DNA of 64,000 nt from NCBI GenBank assembly GCA_014647935.1, contig BMQD01000001.1, positions 1 to 64,000 on the forward strand, given 5' to 3'. Shown piece by piece: positions 1-7,942 of this stretch. Numbering within the stretch: position 1 is the first letter of the stretch; every line of letters begins with the position of its first letter. The DNA is from Planomonospora parontospora. Its GTDB lineage: Bacteria; Actinomycetota; Actinomycetes; Streptosporangiales; Streptosporangiaceae. The translations under genes were made by a program, and so were the position numbers. Below the pieces are notes generated by a model that was not told where the DNA came from, made no database searches, and saw nothing but the letters and a program-made list of their open reading frames with translations.

Positions 1-26
1 CAGTGATCTTCAACGAAAGATCACTG
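1..26. terminator. Stem-loop at the left edge
   Basis: A perfect 10-bp stem (bases 1-10 with 17-26) closes a 6-base loop, and TCTT follows on the + strand. It may end a gene lying left of the window. There is no clear U-run, so the terminator role is only plausible. Confidence 0.4.
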
Positions 27-59
27 TCTTGGTGGACGTTTCGCAACAGTCACTGAGGC

Positions 60-190
60 GCGGGGACCCCGAGGTCCGGGACGCAGAGGATCTCAGGACC
101 GCAGGATGCCCGGGACTCCAGGACGTGGGGCGCAGAGGACCGCAGGGTGCCGGGACCTGAGGATCCGGGACGCAGAGGACCGTGAGGCTT
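60..190. repeat. Degenerate direct repeats downstream of rocD
   Basis: Imperfect copies of a phrase like GGGACGCAGAGGACCGCAGG recur about three times (near 68, 125 and 165). No plausible gene lies between 1 and 245. Open frames across it have no recognisable protein content. Confidence 0.4.
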
Positions 191-209
191 GGGGCACGGG
201 GCCCGACCG

Positions 210-240
210 GCCGCCCGCGGCCTGCGGGACCGCGGGCGGC
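210..240 (-). terminator. rocD terminator hairpin
   Basis: An 11-bp G+C-rich stem (210-220 with 230-240) with a 9-base loop lies six bases beyond the rocD stop codon. No U-run follows, which is common for actinobacterial terminators. Confidence 0.55.
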
Positions 241-245
241 GGGGA

Positions 246-1457
246 CTACCGGGCGAGGTCCTCGACCGCGCCGGCCAGCTGGTCGACGGCCCAGACGAGG
301 TCGTCCTCGGCGATGACGATCGGCGGGGCGAGGCGGATGGTGGAGCCGTGGGTGTCCTTGGCCAGGACGCCCCGGCGCATGAGCGCCTCGGAGATCTCCC
401 GGCCGCTCCCGAGCGAGGGGTCGACGTCCACGCCGGCCCACAGGCCCCGCCCGCGTACGGCCACCACGCCCCGGCCGACCAGGGCGTTCAGCCGCTCGTG
501 CAGCACGCCGCCCAGCTCCTTGGAGCGGGCCTGGTACTCCCCGGTGCCGAGGATGTCGATGACCGCGCACGCCACCGCGCAGGCGAGCGGGTTGCCGCCG
601 AAGGTGGAGCCGTGCTGCCCCGGCCGGATCACGCCGAGGACATCGGCGTCGGCCGCGACGGCGGAGACGGGGACGACGCCGCCGCCCAGCGCCTTGCCCA
701 GCACGTAGACGTCGGGGACGACGCCCTCGTGGTCGCAGGCGAAGGTCTCGCCGGTACGGCCCAGCCCGGACTGGATCTCGTCGGCGATCATCAGCACGTT
801 GTGCTCGGTGCAGAGCTCGCGGACCTGCCTCAGGTAGCCGTCCGGCGGGACCAGCACGCCGGCCTCGCCCTGGATGGGCTCCAGCAGCACCGCGACCGTG
901 TCGGCGTCGATCGCTTCGCGGATCGCCTCCACCGAGCCGTACTTCACGACCTTGAAGCCCGGCGTGTAGGGGCCGTAGCCGCCGCGCGCGTCGGGATCGG
1001 TGGAGAAGCTCACGATCGTCGTGGTGCGGCCGTGGAAGTTGTCCTCCATGACGATGATGTTCGCCCGGTCGCGGGCGACGCCCTTGACCTCGTAGCCCCA
1101 CTTGCGGGCCGTCTTGATCGCGGTCTCCACGGCCTCGGCGCCGGTGTTCATCGGCAGGACCATGTCCTTGCCGGTGAGGTCGCCCAGCCCGGCGGCGAAG
1201 GCCGCGAACTGGTCGTGGAAGAAGGCGCGGCTGGTCAGGGTGAGCCTGCCGAGCTGCTCCCGCGCCGCTTCGATGATCTTCGTGTTCCCGTGCCCGAAGT
1301 TCAGCGCCGAGTAGCCGGACAGGCAGTCCAGGAACCGGCGCCCCTCGACGTCGGTGACCCAGGCGCCCTGCGCCTCGTGGATCACGACGGGGAGCGGGTG
1401 GTAGTTGTGCGCGCTGCGGCGCTCACTGAGCTCGATGAGCTCGGCCGTGGTGGTCAT
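246..1457 (-). CDS. rocD: Ornithine--oxo-acid aminotransferase
   Basis: A 403-aa class III PLP-dependent aminotransferase that moves the delta-amino group of ornithine to 2-oxoglutarate, giving glutamate semialdehyde for proline/glutamate metabolism. Visible family motifs are ADEIQSGLGRTG and LGKALGGG, and Lys255 in the latter is the expected PLP lysine. The ATG at 1457 gives an N-terminus of family length. An upstream in-frame extension to 1532 is low-complexity and overlaps the neighbouring gene's end. The gene lies 47 bp after the guanidino-hydrolase gene on the same strand, which fits a shared transcript for arginine breakdown. Length and motifs are typical, so the call is secure. Confidence 0.93.
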   Translation of the reverse strand: MTTTAELIELSERRSAHNYHPLPVVIHEAQGAWVTDVEGRRFLDCLSGYSALNFGHGNTKIIEAAREQLGRLTLTSRAFFHDQFAAFAAGLGDLTGKDMVLPMNTGAEAVETAIKTARKWGYEVKGVARDRANIIVMEDNFHGRTTTIVSFSTDPDARGGYGPYTPGFKVVKYGSVEAIREAIDADTVAVLLEPIQGEAGVLVPPDGYLRQVRELCTEHNVLMIADEIQSGLGRTGETFACDHEGVVPDVYVLGKALGGGVVPVSAVAADADVLGVIRPGQHGSTFGGNPLACAVACAVIDILGTGEYQARSKELGGVLHERLNALVGRGVVAVRGRGLWAGVDVDPSLGSGREISEALMRRGVLAKDTHGSTIRLAPPIVIAEDDLVWAVDQLAGAVEDLAR

Positions 1458-1504
1458 CGGTACGTCACCGTCTTCTCTGGTCCGCGGCCTCCGCCGCCCC
1501 CCGT

Positions 1505-2404
1505 TCATCCCCGGATCTCGAGCGTGCAGCACTTCGGGCCGCCGCCGGCCTTGCGGAGCTCGGACAGATCGACCGGTACGACCTCGAAGCCTGCGCGTCC
1601 GAGCGCGCTCCGCAGCCCCGCCGCCTCTTCGTTGATCACTACGTGGGTGCCGTCGCTGACCGCGTTGAGGCCCAGCACGGCCGCGTCGTCCTCACCGGCG
1701 ATGACGGCGCCGGGGAAGAGGCGGCGCAGCACCTCCTGGCTCCCCGGGGAGAACGCGCCGGGGAAGTACGCCACGTTGTGCCCGTTCAGCGGGAAGAGGG
1801 CCGTGTCCAGGTGGTAGAAGCGCGGGTCCACCAGACGCAGGGTCACCACCGGGCGGCCGAGGAACTCCTGCGCCTCGAAGTGGGCGGCGATGTCGGTGCG
1901 GAATCCGGTCCCGGCCAGGATGACGTGGTCGAGGGTGAGGAAGTCGCCCTCGCCCTCGTTGGTGAAGGTCGCCTCGCGCACCTGGTCGTAGCCGTTGCGG
2001 ACGAACCACTCCAGGTAGGCCGGGCCCTCGGCGGCGCGCTCGGGGTGCGCGAACCGCGCGCCGTACACCCGGCCGCCGACGACCAGCGCGCCGTTGGCCG
2101 CGAAGACCATGTCCGGCAGGCCCTCCACCGGGTCGATCAGGCTGACCCGGTGCCCCAGGGACTCGTAGGCGCTCCTGAGCGCCTCCCACTGCCGGATCGC
2201 AGCATCGCGGTCGGCGCCCGCGCCGGGGTCCATCCACGGGTTGATCGCGTACTCGACCGCGAAGTGCTCGGGCGGGCACATGAGGAAGTGCCGCGTCACG
2301 GTGGTCCCGCCCGCCGCGGGGAGCGGGGCCGCGGCCGCCGCGGGCGACGGCCCGGCGCCGGTGGTCACGGAGGCGGGGGGAAGGGGGTTCTCCCGGCCGA
2401 GCAC
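1505..2404 (-). CDS. Guanidino-group hydrolase (DDAH / arginine dihydrolase-like)
   Basis: A 299-aa member of the amidinotransferase/DDAH superfamily (beta-alpha propeller). Visible are the N-terminal VFAANG segment, the acidic EGEGD, the catalytic His in FYHLDTAL and the C-terminal catalytic Cys in GGGPKCCT (Cys292). Usual annotation would be dimethylargininase. Its position just before rocD, which consumes ornithine, makes an arginine dihydrolase (arginine to ornithine) a real alternative, since a citrulline product would not feed RocD directly. The start is uncertain. The GTG at 2404 lacks a good ribosome site, a GTG at 2299 gives the shorter VTRHFLMCPP start, and a strong GGAGG precedes an in-frame ATC near 2428. 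Family secure, substrate not. Confidence 0.85.
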   Translation of the reverse strand: MLGRENPLPPASVTTGAGPSPAAAAAPLPAAGGTTVTRHFLMCPPEHFAVEYAINPWMDPGAGADRDAAIRQWEALRSAYESLGHRVSLIDPVEGLPDMVFAANGALVVGGRVYGARFAHPERAAEGPAYLEWFVRNGYDQVREATFTNEGEGDFLTLDHVILAGTGFRTDIAAHFEAQEFLGRPVVTLRLVDPRFYHLDTALFPLNGHNVAYFPGAFSPGSQEVLRRLFPGAVIAGEDDAAVLGLNAVSDGTHVVINEEAAGLRSALGRAGFEVVPVDLSELRKAGGGPKCCTLEIRG

Positions 2405-2538
2405 CCCGGTGACTTCGCTGGCTGTGATGGCGCACCTCCACGGGAGGACGTGGTGTCAGGGACGGCAACAGCCTAGGAACGGGATCCGCGCAGGCCAAGG
2501 GGCCTGTCGTGCGCGCCGGCGCGGCTTTCGCGCGTCCT

Positions 2539-3027
2539 TCAGGCGAGGAACGGCGATTCGTTGCGCGGGGTGATCAGCGGGGCGTCGATCAGCCGGGAGA
2601 GCACGATGGAGCTCTTGGTCCGCACCACGAACGGCTCCGCGGCGATGCGCTCGATCACCCGCTCCACGTGGCGCACGTCCGTCGCCCGGATGTGCAGCAG
2701 CGCGTCGGCCTCCCCGGTGATCGTGCACGCCGAGACCACCTCGGGGTGCCGGGCCACGGCCACCCCGATCTCGGCGGGCGAGGTCTTGCCCGCGCAGAAC
2801 AGCTCGACGTACGCCTCGGTGGTCCAGCCGAGCGCCGCGGGCTCCACCCGCGCGGTGAACCCGGTGATCGCCCCCGTCTCGCGCAACCGGTCCACCCGCC
2901 GTTTCACCGCCGACGCCGACAGGCCCACCCGCTGCCCGATCTCCGCGTAGGTGGCGCGGGCGTCCTCGACGAGCGCCCCGATGATGTCGCGATCCAGCCG
3001 GTCCAACTCCACGCTGCTTTGTAACAC
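2539..3027 (-). CDS. Lrp/AsnC family transcriptional regulator
   Basis: A 162-aa protein with an N-terminal winged helix-turn-helix (LDRLDRDIIGALVEDARAT onward, recognition part SASAVKRRVDRL) and a C-terminal RAM/AsnC ligand-binding domain ending in VRTKSSIVLSRL. It lies directly upstream of the arginine hydrolase and rocD on the same strand, so it is probably their feast/famine-type regulator, sensing arginine, ornithine or another amino acid. The GTG at 3027 was taken as start; the GTG at 3012 is equally possible and removes five residues. Neither has a clear Shine-Dalgarno sequence. Family assignment is firm, while ligand and targets are inferred from position. Confidence 0.88.
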   Translation of the reverse strand: MLQSSVELDRLDRDIIGALVEDARATYAEIGQRVGLSASAVKRRVDRLRETGAITGFTARVEPAALGWTTEAYVELFCAGKTSPAEIGVAVARHPEVVSACTITGEADALLHIRATDVRHVERVIERIAAEPFVVRTKSSIVLSRLIDAPLITPRNESPFLA

Positions 3028-3152
3028 AGCCGCGCGGGCGGGCGGCGCGCGGCCGGGGTCCGGCCCGCGCCCCGGCGGGCGGCCGGGCTCGCGGTGGCCG
3101 CACGGCCCGGACCGGCTCGGACCGGCCGGGGTCGGCCGGTCCGGTGCCGCGG

Positions 3153-4700
3153 TCAGGCGGAGGTGCCGGCCGGGGCGGGCGCCGGCCCGGGGACCCCGGC
3201 GGCCCTGCGGGCGCGCAGGCCGAACGCGGTGACGACCACGGCCAGCACGGCGGCGGCGACCGGTACGGCGAGCGCTGTGCGGAGCGCGGCGAGCTCCGCC
3301 CCGGGTGATGCGCCGCCGCCCAGCGCCGCGACGTGGACGGCGGTCACCGCCGACAGGCCGAGGGCGGTGCCGAACTGGATCGCGGTGTACAGCAGGCCGC
3401 CGGCCAGGCCGTGCTCGCGTTCGTCGACGCCCTCGGTGGCCGCCATGGTCAGCGGCCCGTAGGCGAGGGAGAAGGCCAGCCCCAGCAGGGCCATGGTCGG
3501 CAGCATGGCGGCGTAGGTCCAGTCCGGCCCCACGGGCAGGAACAGCGCGTAGGCCAGGGCCGCCAGCAGCAGGCCGCCGAACAGCACCCGGACGTTGCCG
3601 AACCGGTTCACCAGCCGCGGGGTCAGGGTCGGGGCGAGGACGGTGTCGACGCCGACCACCAGCATCGCCAGACCCGTCTCCAGCGTGCTCCAGCCGCGCA
3701 GCTCCTGCAGGTACAGGGTGACCAGGAACTGGAAGCCGGCGAAGGAGCCGACGAACAGCAGCGCCCCCGCGTCGGCGCGCAGCAGCGGGCCCGAACGCAG
3801 GATGCCCAGCCGTACCAGCGGGTGGGCGGAGCGCCGCTCGATCACGGTGAAGGCGGCCAGCAGCGCCAGTCCTGCGGTGAACACCCCGGCCGTCACGCCC
3901 CCGCCGTTCCCGGGATGCTCCAGCCGGACCACTCCGTACACCAGCAGCAGCATCGCGCCGGTGATGCTGAACGCACCGGCCAGGTCGAAGCCGCCTGCCG
4001 GGCGCTCCGCGGCGGCCGGTTCCCGGACCAGGGGGACGGCGGCGAGCAGGATCACCGCCGACAGGATGACCGGTGCGAAGAACACCCACCGCCAGCCGAA
4101 CGAGGCCAGCAGCCCGCCCGCGACCAGGCCCAGCGAGAACCCGCCCGCGGCCGTCCCCGCGTAGACCCCCAGCGCCCGGGTGCGCTGCGGGCCCTCGGGG
4201 AAGTTGCCGGTGACCAGCGCCAGCCCGGCCGGGGCCATGAAGGCGGCCGCGACCCCCGTGGCGAACCGGGCGACCAGCAGCATCCACCCCTCGGTGGCGA
4301 ACCCGCCCAGGCCGGAGAAGACCAGGAAGACGGCCAGCCAGAACAGGAACATGCGGCGGCGGCCCAGCAGGTCGGCGGCGCGGCCGCCCAGCAGCATGAA
4401 CCCGCCGTAGCCGAGGACGTAGGCGCTGACCACGCCGCTGAGCATCCCGGTGGACAGTCCCAGGTCGGCCCGGATCGACGGCAGCGCCACGTTCAGCATC
4501 GCCACGTCGATCCCCTCCAGGAAGATCGCCCCGCACAGCACGAGCAGCACGCTCCAGGCGCGCCCGTCCATGCGTCCGCCCACGGGTCCGTACGGGTGTC
4601 CGCTCACGGGTTCGTGCGCGTGCCGATCCGTGTGCCGGCCTGTGTGCCCGTGCGTGTGCTCGGGCGTGCGTCCGTCCGGCGCGGATCTCGATGCGGACAT
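3153..4700 (-). CDS. MFS transporter, DHA2-like with 14 predicted helices
   Basis: A 515-aa major facilitator protein. I count 14 hydrophobic segments between about residue 48 and the C-terminus, the DHA2/EmrB-QacA layout, with the MFS signature GGRAADLLGRRRMF after the second helix. These are drug/proton antiporters in the plasma membrane. The ATG at 4700 has a good GAGGAG site 8 bases upstream. The first 45 residues are unusually rich in His, Thr, Asp and Gly (HTHGHTGRHTDRHAHEP) and cytoplasmic, and could be a metal-binding tail or a simple-sequence expansion. A start at 4572 (MDGRAW) would omit it. It is divergent from an HxlR regulator, which probably controls it. Substrate unknown. Confidence 0.9.
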   Translation of the reverse strand: MSASRSAPDGRTPEHTHGHTGRHTDRHAHEPVSGHPYGPVGGRMDGRAWSVLLVLCGAIFLEGIDVAMLNVALPSIRADLGLSTGMLSGVVSAYVLGYGGFMLLGGRAADLLGRRRMFLFWLAVFLVFSGLGGFATEGWMLLVARFATGVAAAFMAPAGLALVTGNFPEGPQRTRALGVYAGTAAGGFSLGLVAGGLLASFGWRWVFFAPVILSAVILLAAVPLVREPAAAERPAGGFDLAGAFSITGAMLLLVYGVVRLEHPGNGGGVTAGVFTAGLALLAAFTVIERRSAHPLVRLGILRSGPLLRADAGALLFVGSFAGFQFLVTLYLQELRGWSTLETGLAMLVVGVDTVLAPTLTPRLVNRFGNVRVLFGGLLLAALAYALFLPVGPDWTYAAMLPTMALLGLAFSLAYGPLTMAATEGVDEREHGLAGGLLYTAIQFGTALGLSAVTAVHVAALGGGASPGAELAALRTALAVPVAAAVLAVVVTAFGLRARRAAGVPGPAPAPAGTSA

Positions 4701-4799
4701 GTGCCGGCTCCTCTCGGAGATCGGGGACCGCCCCCCGGTTCTCCGGGTGACGGTCGGTTCCCTCTTGTTACCGGCAGCATCGTCGGACACCATGAAGCC

Positions 4800-5294
4800 A
4801 TGGAAGAAGGCACTTCGAAGTCCCTCGGTCACTGCTGTGATACCGGCGACGACTACGACGTCCTCCAGTGGGACACCCGGGAGGACTGCGAGGTCCGGCA
4901 GATCCTCGACCGGGTGGCGGACAAGTGGTCCCTGCTGGTCATCGCCCTGCTCGACCGGCGCAGCCTGCGCTTCACCGAGCTGCGCCGTGAGATCGACGGG
5001 ATCAGCCAGCGGATGCTCACCCGGACCCTGCGCCACCTGGAGCGCGACGGGCTGGTGAGCCGGACCGTGCACCCGACCGTGCCGCCGCGGGTGGACTACG
5101 AGCTCACGCCCCTGGGCGCGACCCTGCACGACACCATCCGCGCGCTGGTCACCTGGACCGAGGAGCACCAGAACGAGATCGCCGCCGCCCGCGCGGCGTA
5201 CGACGTCCGGGAGGCGGCGGAGCGGCAGGCCGCGGAGCGGGCGGAGGCCGGGCGGGCGGCCGTCGCCCGGGACGTCCTCGCCGGCGGACGCTGA
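4800..5294 (+). CDS. HxlR-type winged-helix regulator
   Basis: A 164-aa HxlR/MarR-like winged-helix protein: CEVRQILDRVADKWSLLVI opens the HTH, ISQRMLTRTLRHLERDGLV is the recognition region, and VDYELTPLG is the wing. A C-terminal Ala/Glu/Arg helix extends past the usual end at about 120 residues. Cysteines at the N-terminus (HCCDTGDD and DCEV) are placed as in thiol-sensing HxlR members, but that function is inference. It is divergent from the MFS exporter with 99 bp between start codons, so reciprocal control of that gene is likely. The ATG at 4800 was chosen because upstream extension is antisense shadow. Confidence 0.88.
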   Translation: MEEGTSKSLGHCCDTGDDYDVLQWDTREDCEVRQILDRVADKWSLLVIALLDRRSLRFTELRREIDGISQRMLTRTLRHLERDGLVSRTVHPTVPPRVDYELTPLGATLHDTIRALVTWTEEHQNEIAAARAAYDVREAAERQAAERAEAGRAAVARDVLAGGR

Positions 5295-5296
5295 GC

Positions 5297-5391
5297 GGTC
5301 CTGCCGTACCCGAGTGGTCCTGCCGTACCCGAGTGGTCCTGCCGTACCCGAGTGGTCCTGCCGTACCCAGGCGGTCCTGGCGTGCCCAGGC
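5297..5391. repeat. Tandem repeat, 19-bp unit x5, just after the HxlR stop
   Basis: Five head-to-tail copies of GGTCCTGCCGTACCCGAGT start at 5297, 5316, 5335, 5354 and 5373. The first three are identical and the last two diverge towards GGTCCTGGCGTGCCCAGGC. They begin two bases beyond the stop codon and precede a terminator. Confidence 0.9.
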
Positions 5392-5411
5392 GGACCGGCC
5401 TCTTCATACGG

Positions 5412-5442
5412 CGAGGGCCGCGGCGGCGCGCCGCGGCCCTCG
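5412..5442. terminator. Bidirectional terminator between convergent genes
   Basis: A perfect 13-bp stem (5412-5424 with 5430-5442) with a 5-base loop lies between the converging HxlR and DUF5941-type genes, so it can serve both. Confidence 0.7.
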
Positions 5443-5486
5443 GGGTCGTCGTACGGCGGGCGCCCTCCGGCGTCCGCTGCGGTTCG

Positions 5487-6197
5487 TCAGGCGGGTTCGG
5501 CCTCGCCGGTCGCCTGCTCCATGGCCTCCTCGGGGGAGGTCTCCAGGTCGTCGCTCTCCTGGGCCTTCGACGCCGACGCCTTGTCCAGCCGGACCCAGCT
5601 CGTCACGCTCTCGATGGCGAACAGCACGCCCAGGTAGAGCGTGAGCGCGGCCAGCACCCAGGTCAGCACGCCCAGCGCGGCGCCCGCCCCGAGCAGCAGG
5701 AGGCGGATCTCCCAGCCCAGACCGGCGCGGAACACCCAGTCGGGCGGCCAGATGCCCTGGCGGGTCCGGTAGACGGTGTCGTAGGTGTGGTAGCCGACGA
5801 CGTAGAGCAGGACGAACAGCAGCCACTTGGGCGCGTCCGCGGCCAGGCCGACCAGGATGACGACCAGGAACTCGGTCGCCCGGATCAGCGGCGGCACCAG
5901 CCAGTCGAGCTTGCCCAGGTGGTCGCGGGCCGCGGTGGGCAGCACCAGCGCCACCATGACCAGCGCGGGGACGATCAGGACCGGGCCGTCGTCCAGCGTT
6001 CCGGCCACCGCCATCGCGACCACCACGAGCAGCGCGGCGAGGCAGGCCGGGACCGGGGGCAGGCCGGGGCCGACCGCGCGGCGCAGCGCGGTGACCAGCG
6101 GGCCGTCGTCGCGGTAGGCGAGCAGGCGTGCGGTCTGGATGCGCAGGCGCTCCTCGTAGGGGTCGGGAGCGGGGGTGGCCTGCGGCTGGGTGATCAT
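5487..6197 (-). CDS. DUF5941-like integral membrane protein
   Basis: A 236-aa protein with a short N-terminal cytoplasmic stretch, about five or six hydrophobic segments between residues 50 and 200 (for example PACLAALLVVVAMAVAGT and WLLFVLLYVVGYHTYDTVYR) and an acidic soluble tail. It resembles the DUF5941 domain that accompanies actinobacterial CDP-alcohol phosphatidyltransferases. Its ATG overlaps the stop of the upstream phosphatidyltransferase gene by the four bases ATGA (6194-6197), so the two are translationally coupled and probably work together in the membrane. No catalytic motif is visible and the biochemical role is unknown. Confidence 0.8.
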   Translation of the reverse strand: MITQPQATPAPDPYEERLRIQTARLLAYRDDGPLVTALRRAVGPGLPPVPACLAALLVVVAMAVAGTLDDGPVLIVPALVMVALVLPTAARDHLGKLDWLVPPLIRATEFLVVILVGLAADAPKWLLFVLLYVVGYHTYDTVYRTRQGIWPPDWVFRAGLGWEIRLLLLGAGAALGVLTWVLAALTLYLGVLFAIESVTSWVRLDKASASKAQESDDLETSPEEAMEQATGEAEPA

Positions 6198-7771
6198 GCG
6201 AGCGACCTCATCAGACGTCCGGTGAGCGAGTAGGTGGCCCCGATGCCGCCCCAGATGATCAACACGAGGAAGGTGATCCGGGCGTCGAAGAGGGCTCCGG
6301 TGATGGCGATGACGGCGAAGCGCTCACCGATCGGGAACACGATCATCTTGCGGGCCCAGTGCACGGCCCGGTACCTGCCGGCCTTGGTCCACATCTTCAG
6401 CAGGTTGCGGATCCCGCTGCTGCGCGCCGCCTTGCGCTGCTCCAGCGCGTCCCGGAGCGGGGTGTCGGGAGCGATCGAGAGCGGGATGGAGGGCAGCGGG
6501 GACGGGGGCCTGCGCCGGTTGGCCGCGCCGAAGGAGAAGTCCAGCAGGTGCTTGATGGACTGCAGGCCGAGCGCGACCAGCGCCAGGGTCCACACGTCGC
6601 CGACCCCGGAGACGGCCGCGCCGACCGCCAGGCCGGCGAAGACCACGTACTCCTTGAAGCGGTCGAAGGTGGCGTCCAGCCAGGCGCCGAGTACGCCGAA
6701 CTTGCGGGCGTACCGCGCGACCTGGCCGTCCACGCAGTCGAAGACGAAGGCGAAGTAGATCAGGAGCCCGCCGGCCACCATGCCGGGGCGCTCGCCGGTG
6801 GCGAAGCACGCCGCCGACGCCACGCCCAGGGCGATCGAGATCAGCGTGACCTGGTTGGGCGTCAGCCCGCGCCGGGCCGCCCAGCGGGCGATGTAGCGCG
6901 AGTAGGTGCTGACGAAGAAGGTGGTGAAGAAGCCGTCGGCGCCCTTGACCGCGTTGTTCAGCCGGGCCTTGTCCTCGTCGAACCCGGCCATGTCCGCCAC
7001 GGCCTGGTCGGCTTCGGACCGTTCGGTGATGCGGCGGTAGAACAGGTCGCGGCGGCCGCGGATGCCGACCGAGACGCCGCGCCGTACCAGGCCCAGCACC
7101 AGCAGCTGGACCAGGTCGTCCTCCGGGCCGAGCAGGTGCGCCATGTCGGCGAGCTCGCGGGCCGCCTCGGCCAGCGTCGGCGCGTGCTTGACGTGCACGT
7201 GCAGCGGGCCGAGCAGGACGGCGTTGGGCCGGGTCACCGCGTGGTAGGCCGAGCCGACCGAGATCACGCGGGACTTGGCCGCGCGGACCCGGACCGGCAG
7301 GCCCTCGAGGACCCGGTCGCCGATCTCGGGCTGGGCCTCGTCGATGGGGACGTTCGGGACGACGGCGTCGCCGTTCTCGTCCTCCTCTCGGGGCTCCTTG
7401 ACGATCAGCGCGAGCGCGCCGCGCTTCGACTTGGTGATCTGGTAGATCAGCTCGTCGTGGATCAGGGAGTCGGCGGGGAGGATGAGCAGGTTCTCCGTGG
7501 CGTGCTCGACCGCCTCGGCGACGGCGCGCAGGTCGCCTGCGAGGTCGGAGGTCTCGACGAGCGTGCCAGGGAAACCCCGGTAGGCCGTGGCGTCGCCCGA
7601 GCGGGCGATCGTCACCGGCGCGGAGTCGAGCGAGGCGAGCTGGCCGTGCAGCTTGCCGATCACCGTGGGGCAGCCGGGAAGCGCGGGCAGAGTCAGCGCG
7701 GCGGACGGCGTCGACTGGCCGGGGGCGGCATCAGGGCCGGGCGATGAGCCCAGCAGGACCACGCGGGGCAT
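6194..7771 (-). CDS. CDP-alcohol phosphatidyltransferase with N-terminal nucleotidyltransferase-like domain
   Basis: A 525-aa membrane enzyme. The C-terminal half has the complete CDP-alcohol phosphotransferase motif DG-x2-AR-x8-G-x3-D-x3-D (DGQVARYARKFGVLG followed by AWLDATFD) with flanking hydrophobic helices. Such enzymes join a CDP-activated moiety to an alcohol to make a phospholipid or phosphodiester. The N-terminal 260 residues are soluble and look like a nucleotidyltransferase/glycosyltransferase-A type domain, as in bifunctional inositol-phosphate enzymes, though I see no clear metal-binding motif. AAAGGG precedes the ATG at 7771, and a TAAACT -10 lies at 7840-7845. It is coupled to the DUF5941-like gene. 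The alcohol substrate cannot be read from sequence. Confidence 0.87.
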   Translation of the reverse strand: MPRVVLLGSSPGPDAAPGQSTPSAALTLPALPGCPTVIGKLHGQLASLDSAPVTIARSGDATAYRGFPGTLVETSDLAGDLRAVAEAVEHATENLLILPADSLIHDELIYQITKSKRGALALIVKEPREEDENGDAVVPNVPIDEAQPEIGDRVLEGLPVRVRAAKSRVISVGSAYHAVTRPNAVLLGPLHVHVKHAPTLAEAARELADMAHLLGPEDDLVQLLVLGLVRRGVSVGIRGRRDLFYRRITERSEADQAVADMAGFDEDKARLNNAVKGADGFFTTFFVSTYSRYIARWAARRGLTPNQVTLISIALGVASAACFATGERPGMVAGGLLIYFAFVFDCVDGQVARYARKFGVLGAWLDATFDRFKEYVVFAGLAVGAAVSGVGDVWTLALVALGLQSIKHLLDFSFGAANRRRPPSPLPSIPLSIAPDTPLRDALEQRKAARSSGIRNLLKMWTKAGRYRAVHWARKMIVFPIGERFAVIAITGALFDARITFLVLIIWGGIGATYSLTGRLMRSLA

Positions 7772-7930
7772 GGCACCCTTTCGTGCGGGGGTGAGGTGGA
7801 ACCGGGTCGAACATGGCGGGAAAGTTCGCCAGAGGCCAAAGTTTAGTGAGTCCCGAGTGAACAACACGCACTCGTGACCCATCCGTACTCCATGATCATT
7901 GACGGAGGCCTGCCGGGCCGGGTCTCCCCC

Positions 7931-7936
7931 TAGACT
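7931..7936 (+). promoter_or_regulatory. -10 element of leaderless recO
   Basis: TAGACT lies six bases before the GTG start of recO, the spacing expected when transcription starts at or next to the start codon. No ribosome site is present. Confidence 0.65.
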
Positions 7937-7942
7937 GGGCGG

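Noticed and set aside
3333-4799. Long plus-strand extension of the HxlR gene
   Set aside because: Antisense to the MFS gene, with Gln/Arg/Gly-rich shadow translation; the winged-helix protein begins at 4800.
5404-5826. Extra minus-strand ORF overlapping the DUF5941-like gene
   Set aside because: Arg/Pro-rich shadow frame covering the terminator and most of a better-supported membrane-protein gene.
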